From Acidobacteriota bacterium (GTDB lineage: Bacteria > Acidobacteriota > Terriglobia > Terriglobales > Acidobacteriaceae): a stretch of DNA of 64,000 bases. The stretch's first letter is position 1. Every line of letters begins with the position of its first letter. Positions 58,362 to 64,000 of the stretch are shown in pieces. Location of the stretch: the NCBI GenBank assembly GCA_013289765.1, contig JABCZI010000013.1, positions 78,397 through 142,396 on the forward strand, in the 5' to 3' direction. The notes under the pieces were generated by a model. That model did not search any database. It was not told the DNA's origin and saw nothing but the letters and a program-made list of their open reading frames with translations. The translations under genes were made by a program, and so were the position numbers.

Positions 58362-58988
58362 ATGAAGGGAAAGAGAGCGGCAATCTACGTGAGAGTTTCA
58401 ACGAACTCCCAGGAAACGGACATGCAAGAGGTGGAGCTAAACGAGTATTGCGAAAATCGGAGTTGGAGATGCACGGTCTACCGGGACCGAGGGCAGAGCG
58501 GAGCCAAGAACGACCGCCCAGCTCTGAATGCATTGCTGGGCGACATGCGAAAACGGAAGTTTGATGTGGTAATAGTTTGGAGTTTGGATAGGCTTGCTAG
58601 GTCGCTGAAACAACTGCTCAGCATCGCAGAGGAATGCAAATCACTCGGGGTAGATTTGGTGTCGTTAAAGCAAAATGTCGACACAACATTGCCAGCAGGC
58701 AGGCTCACTTTTCAAGTGCTGGGCGCAGTTGCCGAATTTGAACGGGAGATGTTGCGGGAGCGGGTCAGAGCAGGCATGGCCCAGGCGAAGCGTAGCGGGA
58801 AGAGAGTGGGGCGGCCAGCTCGGCGTCAATTTCAATCTTCTGACATCTCGCGGATGAAAGCACTGCGGGCCAAAGGAACGAGCGTTCGCAAGTTGGCGAC
58901 GGACTTCCAGACCACGCAGTGGATGGCCGCCAGGTTGACTGCATCGGAGTTGAGGCCGACCGAGAATTGGCCGATCCGGGTCACTTGA
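58362..58988 (+). CDS. serine recombinase (resolvase/invertase family)
   Basis: A 208-residue site-specific recombinase. The nucleophilic Ser is in AAIYVRVSTNSQ, followed by YRDRGQSGAKNDRPAL, VVIVWSLDRLARSLKQLL and the E helix EFEREMLRERVRAGMAQAKR. The C-terminal ~45 residues are a short helix-turn-helix (ALRAKGTSVRKLATDFQ). The size fits small resolvases or invertases rather than large integrases. AGGAGGA stands six bases before the ATG. It reads towards the cassette-like genes. Confidence 0.93.
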   Translation: MKGKRAAIYVRVSTNSQETDMQEVELNEYCENRSWRCTVYRDRGQSGAKNDRPALNALLGDMRKRKFDVVIVWSLDRLARSLKQLLSIAEECKSLGVDLVSLKQNVDTTLPAGRLTFQVLGAVAEFEREMLRERVRAGMAQAKRSGKRVGRPARRQFQSSDISRMKALRAKGTSVRKLATDFQTTQWMAARLTASELRPTENWPIRVT

Positions 58989-59016
58989 GTGAAATGGCGA
59001 TGTTTCAACGGTTACG
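58986..59016 (+). repeat. island repeat, copy a
   Basis: Starts TGAGTGAAATGGCGATGTTT. It overlaps the last codons of the recombinase gene on one side and the stop codon of the convergent membrane gene on the other. Consensus with the other copies: YGAGYGNWAYSGCGATNTTK followed by CRMCARYKACG. Confidence 0.6.
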
Positions 59017-59304
59017 TCTGAAATGGCGAGAGATTAAGGCCCCGACTGATGCGTAGAGACCTGCATTCAATAAGGCAACAAAAAACCAGACGAAGTAGAA
59101 ACCGCTGGTACCAGTCTCGGCGTCGATAACTAGAGCAGAAAGAAGAGAGGGTGGGCAGAGCACAAGGAACAAAACCAACAGTGGAGCGCTCAGTTCATGA
59201 GGAGGATTGGGATAGGATTCCGTTAACACAAGATACGCGGCAATTGCCACGGTGACGAGCACGCCAAACCCAAAGAGAACAACTGTCCGGTACGAAAAAA
59301 ACAA
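59005..59304 (-). CDS. small membrane protein of the island
   Basis: A 99-residue protein with three hydrophobic helices (VVLFGFGVLVTVAIAAYLVL, LLVLFLVLCPPSLLSALVI, FYFVWFFVALLNAGLYASVG). The TTG start is set by AAGGAG six bases upstream. The frame is open for 11 more codons through island repeat b. Its stop codon lies within repeat a. Unknown function. Confidence 0.65.
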   Translation of the reverse strand: MFFSYRTVVLFGFGVLVTVAIAAYLVLTESYPNPPHELSAPLLVLFLVLCPPSLLSALVIDAETGTSGFYFVWFFVALLNAGLYASVGALISRHFRRNR

Positions 59305-59328
59305 TGACGGCTCCTTCGTTTGGGTCAA

Positions 59329-59359
59329 TGAGCGCAATGGCGATTTTGCAACAGTTACC
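59329..59359 (+). repeat. island repeat, copy b
   Basis: Starts TGAGCGCAATGGCGATTTTG. It contains the stop codon of the gene ending at 59355 and lies just upstream of the ribosome site of the next gene. Confidence 0.65.
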
Positions 59360-59861
59360 CCTCATCAGGGTTGTCCGCAGTGCTGTGCCAACCCTTGTGG
59401 ATTGCCCTTACTGCGCCCTTGAAAGCATCGTCCTTGCTGGAAATACTCTTCAGCATCGAATCGGGATATGCCCGACCGGGCACCTTGGGGTTTCTGCCTT
59501 GATACTTCTCCAGAAGCGGTAGCATCTTTTTGCCCCGAGCAATAGCTTCGTCGGCTTCTTCCTGCGACTCACCCACATAGAAACACATTAGGACAACAAG
59601 TGCCTCATCGGCTGCACGTCCTCTTTTCTGAGTTAGCCGGTACAGCAGATCGCTGAGCCGATGCTCGTCATGCTCCGAACCCTTCTGCACTTCATCTAGG
59701 ATCGGGCGGAGTAGCGCGGCAGCTTGCACAGGAACCACAATGGTTTTCGGCGTTTGAACTTCACTTGACGCCGATACAGAGGACTGCGCGGCAGCTACAC
59801 GGGAAAATATGATAGATGCCGCCAACGTGAATATGACAGTTGTGGAGCGAGCGAGACGCAT
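59355..59861 (-). CDS. secreted hypothetical protein of the island
   Basis: A 168-residue exported protein: signal peptide (MRLARSTTVIFTLAASIIFSRVAAAQ shortened: FTLAASIIFSRVAAA), then a helical domain (PILDEVQKGSEHDEHRLSDL, EALVVLMCFYVGESQEEADE). No family recognised. AAGGA precedes the ATG. Its stop is the TAA inside repeat b. Confidence 0.65.
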   Translation of the reverse strand: MRLARSTTVIFTLAASIIFSRVAAAQSSVSASSEVQTPKTIVVPVQAAALLRPILDEVQKGSEHDEHRLSDLLYRLTQKRGRAADEALVVLMCFYVGESQEEADEAIARGKKMLPLLEKYQGRNPKVPGRAYPDSMLKSISSKDDAFKGAVRAIHKGWHSTADNPDEG

Positions 59862-59918
59862 ATTTCCTTCTGATTGTAAGGAGAAGCGATCGAGGCACGA
59901 GCATTACTGTTGTAACCA

Positions 59919-59977
59919 GGCCATTACACGTTTTGTCGCTGGTCAATGAGCGATATCGCGATTTTGCAACAATTAAG
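59919..59977 (+). repeat. island repeat, copy c (extended, 59 bp)
   Basis: The core begins TGAGCGATATCGCGATTTTG at 59947. The left extension GGCCATTACACGTTTTG is shared with copy d. It starts two bases after the stop codon of the gene ending at 59980. Confidence 0.7.
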
Positions 59978-59979
59978 GT

Positions 59980-60774
59980 TCAGCGAATCGGACAACCCGC
60001 CCCAAGTGCATCAGTTGGATTTACGATCAATACATTGTTGAGCGTGCAATCGCTCGACCAGCATTCCAGTTTTGCGGGTTGCTTGAAACCCCGATGTGGC
60101 GACAACAGCAAACGGTAGTTGCCTTGCTTCACAACACCGAGGTCGAAGTTGCCATTGCCATCCGTAGAGACCTTGTTCGCGGTAATCTGTTCAGATTCTG
60201 AAACGAAGAGTCTGAGTTCTATCGGCGAGTTTCGGAATGGTTGTGTTGTCTGGTCAGTGAGACGGCCACGAACCCTAGTATCTTCTTTGAGATTGAGGTT
60301 CGGTTGAATCTGTTCAAGCTGCGAGCAATTGCTAGACGTTACCACTGTAGGGACACGCAGATCGAAGTATTCCTTTGCGATTTGCAGAAGATCGGCGTCT
60401 GTCAGGATGCCGTACTGAATGCGGGGTTCCTTGCCGGGCGCGACGAAGTAATATCCAACATCGACCTTGCCGGGACGGAATGTGATGATTCGCGTTCCGC
60501 GCTGAACTTGGAACGACTTTGCATGAATTTCCTTGAGGTCAATTCCCGCATCGCTAAGCGGTTTCCGCACCTTTGTTGCATAGAGTTGGAAATCCGCCAA
60601 AGCCTCATTCGTGTCGGGATCGGCATTCAATTCGGCCGATGTCACGGGTGGGAAAAAAGCAACAACCGTAGGGCGGTTAATAACGACAATGGTGTTCTGT
60701 GGGGCGGCTACTAGTAAGGGCGCGAGGAGTAGCGCAACCACGGTAGAAGCGATGGCTTGAACGAGCCGTCTCAT
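59980..60774 (-). CDS. secreted hypothetical with carboxypeptidase-regulatory-like domain
   Basis: A 264-residue exported protein. A signal peptide (ASTVVALLLAPLLVAAPQ) is followed by an unrecognised domain (~30-160). Residues ~165-245 form a regulatory-like beta sandwich (RVRGRLTDQTTQPFRNSPIE, VSTDGNGNFDLGVVKQGNYR). Such domains bind other proteins or the cell surface. Repeat c lies right after the stop, and a pair of repeats (e and e') lies upstream. Confidence 0.68.
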   Translation of the reverse strand: MRRLVQAIASTVVALLLAPLLVAAPQNTIVVINRPTVVAFFPPVTSAELNADPDTNEALADFQLYATKVRKPLSDAGIDLKEIHAKSFQVQRGTRIITFRPGKVDVGYYFVAPGKEPRIQYGILTDADLLQIAKEYFDLRVPTVVTSSNCSQLEQIQPNLNLKEDTRVRGRLTDQTTQPFRNSPIELRLFVSESEQITANKVSTDGNGNFDLGVVKQGNYRLLLSPHRGFKQPAKLECWSSDCTLNNVLIVNPTDALGAGCPIR

Positions 60775-60820
60775 ACCTGCAACTCTATGCCGAATATGGT
60801 CGGAATTCCAGAGTGCGAAC

Positions 60821-60894
60821 CGTAGTTGGTTGAAACCAGGCGATAGCGCTCATCGAGAGGTTTTGAGTGTAACCGCGATGTTTCACCAACGACG
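60821..60894. repeat. island repeats e' and e, inverted pair
   Basis: Copy e' (60821-60852, minus orientation, begins CGTAGTTGGTTGAAACC on plus) and copy e (60864-60894, plus orientation, begins TGAGTGTAACCGCGATGTTT) face each other. Together they form a 74-bp imperfect palindrome with ends GTTGG and CCAAC. The flanking sequence to 61047 holds no gene that I can support, only a weak partial copy at about 60921. Confidence 0.6.
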
Positions 60895-61047
60895 GACACT
60901 CTTGCCGACTATTCGGGAGTTGACGCGATATTCGTAAACACAAGCCCGTTTGTCGGGAGCGAACCTTGCGGGAACTTATTCCCCGGTTATCCGTAGGCGG
61001 GCCTTTCCCAAGCCGATTCAAGACTCGGCTCCAATCCGATCCGAACG

Positions 61048-62676
61048 CTACTCTTCCAATTCCTCTGCTGCTAGCACCGTCTTCCGAAAAACAGGATCGG
61101 ACTCGAGCCGAGCTGGGTCGATCAGCATGCGAGCCACGCGCACGGCCAGAGCATACCTCTCCCGCTCGAACCATTTGGGAGGATTCAGAGGGCCTGCGTA
61201 ACGGAACCTGCTCAAGGGTTGCATGAGACTCGGATCTTGCAAGAACCACTGTTCAAGAATATTTGCGAGCGAGTCGTTCCCGAACGCGCAGCTGCACACC
61301 TCCAGCGACTCCGCGTCAAGACAGAAGACAGGCCTGACTTCACAGCATAGTGTGCAGCCCGAAAGCTCCGCCTGGAAATCGACGTTGAGGAGAGCAGAGA
61401 TTCCGCCTGCCCCGCCGATATCATCGAGTGTGACTACTACTGCATAGCACCTTTCGATTCTGGACCTCTGGAACCATGGATTTCCCACATTCTTGGAAAC
61501 GTCCAGTAGGTTCTTTGCTGCACTTGCCAATTGAGCAACGGCCTTTGGTTTGCCACTCTCGTCATTTCGCACCAATTTCTTGTGTATTTCCTTTCCCAGC
61601 TCTGCGAGGTCACCGCCGTATTTCCCCTTCGCGGTGAAAATGCTTGATTTGTATTCGAGCAGCACGAGAGTATTCCCGCTGACCATTAGACCGTCGCACA
61701 GTTCGTCGTTTGGGGCGGCGGGAAGCCTGGGGCTGTGTACGTAGGTCATGGGACCACCCGTGCAGGTTTCCTGAAGTATTCCGCCGATATGAGTCTCGAA
61801 TATCGCACCCCAGAACCGTGGAAACCCCCTCGGTGAAGCTTTCACTCCCGCCCAGTAAGGAGTGCTTGCGACTTTTTCGAACAGAAGGTCCTGATCGAGC
61901 AGCAAGTGAACTAACATCGGCTCTGTTTCCCCCAATGAAATCGTCAGATTTACGAACGGATACTTGCGGAAAAGTGACAGATCATTGTTTAGGGTAGGTG
62001 ATTTCCTGGCCTCGACCTCCAAATGTGCAAGGGGGCCGGAAACCTCGCGCAGGAAAGCGCGTACCTGCTCAATCGGCAAGATGCCTCCAGTCAAGGAGCC
62101 CTCGAGCAATATCGTCATCAGAGGCGAATCCTTGACCGGAGACCGAAAGCTCCCTGTGTACTTTGTGGCTGCTCCAACCGTAAGGGCTTCAAATGTTGCG
62201 TAGTCGATCCCAATTTGTCGATGGAAGAGTTCGTCAATTTCTAGGAAGTCGGGATGCCCTCGCAATGCGGTAGGTATCATCTTGCACATCCGCCAACTGC
62301 GGACCAATGCCAAATCGTAACGGTGGTTTGAATGTTCCTTCATACCAAGAGTGTGTAGGAGAACGCATAAAAGCTGAGCCGAGCTGTTCATTGAAGGTTT
62401 CTCGGCGAGAATTTCTTTGAAATCCAAGTGGTCATTGAGTTGGAGGAAGATGTGCCCGAAGCTGTCCGGCGCTATCGTGGCATCGAGCCCGGTAAAGTCG
62501 CAATAAATCATCGCCAGTTTGGCAGTGAGCAGCAATAGCCTTCTGTGAAAGACTCGCCTCGGTGGAACCTTCGAGGACAGCCGGTTCAGGAGAATTTCTG
62601 CGGTCTCATTCGGAAATATCTTCGACAGCAATGAGATGTAATCGGTACGATGCAAATTTCGCGTCCCGCAGACCAA
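61048..62676 (-). CDS. large PD-(D/E)XK nuclease-like protein (N-terminus in another frame)
   Basis: A 542-codon frame opening with TTG. The nuclease signature is in the middle: GAIFETHIGGILQETC, then CDGLMVSGNTLVLLEYKSSI with the Asp and E-x-K, and a downstream Gln/Lys helix (KPKAVAQLASAAKNLL). The N-terminal ~280 residues are helical and unrecognised. The start is doubtful: a protein-like segment with its own ribosome site precedes it in the -1 frame (62606-62824). A restriction- or abortive-infection-type role is plausible given the island but not shown. Confidence 0.72.
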   Translation of the reverse strand: MVCGTRNLHRTDYISLLSKIFPNETAEILLNRLSSKVPPRRVFHRRLLLLTAKLAMIYCDFTGLDATIAPDSFGHIFLQLNDHLDFKEILAEKPSMNSSAQLLCVLLHTLGMKEHSNHRYDLALVRSWRMCKMIPTALRGHPDFLEIDELFHRQIGIDYATFEALTVGAATKYTGSFRSPVKDSPLMTILLEGSLTGGILPIEQVRAFLREVSGPLAHLEVEARKSPTLNNDLSLFRKYPFVNLTISLGETEPMLVHLLLDQDLLFEKVASTPYWAGVKASPRGFPRFWGAIFETHIGGILQETCTGGPMTYVHSPRLPAAPNDELCDGLMVSGNTLVLLEYKSSIFTAKGKYGGDLAELGKEIHKKLVRNDESGKPKAVAQLASAAKNLLDVSKNVGNPWFQRSRIERCYAVVVTLDDIGGAGGISALLNVDFQAELSGCTLCCEVRPVFCLDAESLEVCSCAFGNDSLANILEQWFLQDPSLMQPLSRFRYAGPLNPPKWFERERYALAVRVARMLIDPARLESDPVFRKTVLAAEELEE

Positions 62677-62824
62677 GCTGGAGCCTTACAGATATGTTGC
62701 TGCACAGCAAGAGAATGGACGGACAACTATACCGCTTCAACTCTTCAATGATGGTTCCCATTGGAACCGTCGTACCATACAGCTCTCGGTAGCTTTCCCA
62801 AACGAAGAGTTCCATTCCCGTCAT
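62606..62824 (-). pseudogene. probable N-terminal segment of the nuclease, out of frame
   Basis: A 72-codon frame opening with ATG after GAGG (MTGMELFVWESYRELYGTT, VPMGTIIEELKRYSCPSIL). It overlaps the first 71 bp of the nuclease frame, shifted by one base, and then stops. The continuous gene would need a +1 shift between about 62676 and 62610. A mutation, a base error or recoding could explain it. Confidence 0.5.
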
Positions 62825-63221
62825 GGCTGGCCTCGATAATCCAGTATGACGCCAACATGCCTAGGTGGACAATTGGACGAGCAAGGGGAGGGCCGCCCAA
62901 AAGGAATTCCTTTCTTGCACCCAGAATCAGAGATTTCGCCCGTTGACACCAAAGGATTTGGCGGGGCATGAAAAAGTACCCTTTCTTGCAGGGTGAAATC
63001 CGGCCGATTCAGGGGGCCAGAATGGGCCAGGGTACTCCGGGGGGTGCTCAGGCTAGGGTTGGCAGCCCAGACCGCCCCCAAGTCGCTCCAATTGCAATCC
63101 AGAGCGGTTTCCAGTTTGGCTTTTGGGGTGCCGGGGAACCGGGAGAGAGCATTTCTCAATTGCGTGTAAGCGCCTGGGTACAACAATTATGCGAGTAGGG
63201 TCGGGGCGCTACAATGGGCGG
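62825..63221. other. 397-bp stretch without a supported gene
   Basis: Reading frames exist on both strands, but none has a good start, a ribosome site or protein-like composition. GC-rich runs (GGGGGGTGC near 63039, CCGCCCCC near 63072) and CGGGCG stretches suggest degraded sequence. A TACAAT just before the TPR gene may be part of its promoter. Confidence 0.4.
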
Positions 63222-63821
63222 ATGCAAATGGGACGGGCAGCGGCCGTTGTTCTGGTGAGCGCAACAATGTTTGCGCAATCCGTACCGCCCGAGTGTCCCG
63301 CTGAGCGTCCGGTTGACGACATCATTGCTGAGGTGCGTAAAGAGCAATCCACAAGGAAACATCGCAATGCTGACCCTTCCCCGACGGTCAACTGCAGCTG
63401 GGGCTGGTGCATCGATGTTTCAAAAACGCCACCAACTTTTCCAGAACCCTCGCCGCGATTAGGAGCGCCCGACAACCGGAACACGAGTTCCAACACAACG
63501 GTTTCCGATGCGCTTGCCGCCGAGACGTGCGGCACAGCGATGAAGATGGCGCTTGAGGCCGCTCACAACGTCGAAGTTGGTGATCAGTCCTTTGGACAGA
63601 AGAACTATAAAGGGGCGTTGCTGCGTTACAAAGACGCACTCGAAGAAAAACGGGGGGACGTTGCCATCCATGTGCGGCTTGGGCGAGTGCTAGAGAAGCT
63701 GGATCAACTTCCGCAGGCAATAGAGGAATACAAGGCGGCGCAGAAGCTCCGTGGCCCAGAGAAGTGGACCAACGAAGCCAAATCCGCCCTGCTGCGCCTT
63801 CAGCACACCGCAGGTTCGTAG
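63222..63821 (+). CDS. secreted TPR-repeat protein
   Basis: A 199-residue exported protein. A signal peptide (GRAAAVVLVSATMFAQ) precedes a Pro/Ser-rich region with two Cys (NCSWGWCID), then about two TPR repeats (GDQSFGQKNYKGALLRYKDA, VRLGRVLEKLDQLPQAIEEY, SALLRL). It likely mediates protein contacts. An ATG two codons downstream is an alternative start. The stop TAG lies in island repeat d. Confidence 0.72.
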   Translation: MQMGRAAAVVLVSATMFAQSVPPECPAERPVDDIIAEVRKEQSTRKHRNADPSPTVNCSWGWCIDVSKTPPTFPEPSPRLGAPDNRNTSSNTTVSDALAAETCGTAMKMALEAAHNVEVGDQSFGQKNYKGALLRYKDALEEKRGDVAIHVRLGRVLEKLDQLPQAIEEYKAAQKLRGPEKWTNEAKSALLRLQHTAGS

Positions 63822-63878
63822 TTGGCGAAATATCGCGATATCACTCGTTGAACCAGCTGTCAAAACGTGTAAAGGCCT
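63818..63878 (-). repeat. island repeat, copy d (extended, 61 bp)
   Basis: On plus it begins CGTAGTTGGCGAAATATCGC; the TAG is the stop of the TPR gene. The core contains the palindrome ATATCGCGATAT. The extension to GGCC matches copy c, and a GGCCTTC/GAAGGCC hairpin follows. The remaining bases to 64000 show no gene. Confidence 0.7.
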
Positions 63879-64000
63879 TCCATGAGAAGGCCGGTCGGAG
63901 TCAAGTCGATTCTTGTTTGGCTTCGTTGAACAAAGGTTTTTCTCCCGCCGAGTGGCCACTGTCGCCATGCTTCCATCCGCACTCTCGAGGAGCGAATCGT

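Noticed and set aside
60785..61249. 154-codon frame on the minus strand
   Set aside because: It overlaps the 3' end of the nuclease gene and the island repeats and looks non-coding.
62821..63198. Open frames of 76 and 121 codons on opposite strands
   Set aside because: No ribosome site, low-complexity Pro/Gly/Arg composition, and no support from context.
58986..63878. Integron attC sites
   Set aside because: attC sites begin RYYYAAC and end GTTRRRY. The palindrome here begins GTTGG and ends CCAAC, no integron integrase is seen, and a serine recombinase is present instead.

Overview
The window looks like a chromosomal segment of an acidobacterium (Acidobacteriota, probably Terriglobia, Koribacter-like). 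The evidence is gene content: an Oar-type TonB-dependent receptor with a carboxypeptidase-regulatory domain, several TonB C-terminal proteins, CarD beside GreA, rplM-rpsI and rpsB-tsf-pyrH-frr clusters, BamA-Skp, a homodimeric-E1 pyruvate dehydrogenase operon, and many intergenic inverted repeats. The affiliation is an inference; no 16S rRNA gene is present.

Layout. 1-12.9 kb is accessory: a partial receptor gene; a small regulon around an XRE regulator in which one 20-bp near-palindrome occurs four times, upstream of a membrane-protein pair, a tiny secreted peptide gene and the regulator itself; an isoaspartyl peptidase/asparaginase; a GntR-controlled ABC exporter operon; and two tandem PIN-toxin modules. 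13-20 kb is housekeeping: CDP-alcohol phosphatidyltransferase, GreA, CarD, RuvX, MltG, a lipoprotein, an FtsX-type permease and a TlpA-type thioredoxin. 20,128-22,843 is a complete IS1-like element with 27-bp terminal inverted repeats, an 8-bp target duplication and four passenger genes, sitting just upstream of the rplM promoter. 23-27.5 kb carries ribosomal proteins and translation factors; 27.6-36 kb a molybdopterin oxidoreductase, BamA, Skp, TonB and alanine racemase. 36-44.3 kb holds a BrnT/BrnA pair with a frameshifted toxin, a hydrolase, a GNAT protein, GlyA, a glycosyltransferase, RNase P RNA, a receiver-TonB fusion and a membrane protein. 44.3-56.7 kb holds an MscS channel, lpdA-aceF-aceE, a peroxiredoxin, a cytochrome P450 and a two-component system.

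From about 56.9 kb to the end the window appears to be an integrated island. It starts at a 3' half of tRNA-Cys (anticodon GCA) whose 5' half is missing, which suggests an attachment-site scar, and the text appears less GC-rich. It carries two PD-(D/E)XK nuclease-like proteins (one with its N-terminus in another frame), a small serine recombinase, and a row of small secreted or membrane genes of unknown function. A conserved repeat of about 31 bp, extending to about 60 bp in two copies, overlaps or abuts the stop codons of four of these genes, so the array resembles gene cassettes. This cassette-like array and the XRE/peptide regulon are the most interesting candidates for undescribed systems.
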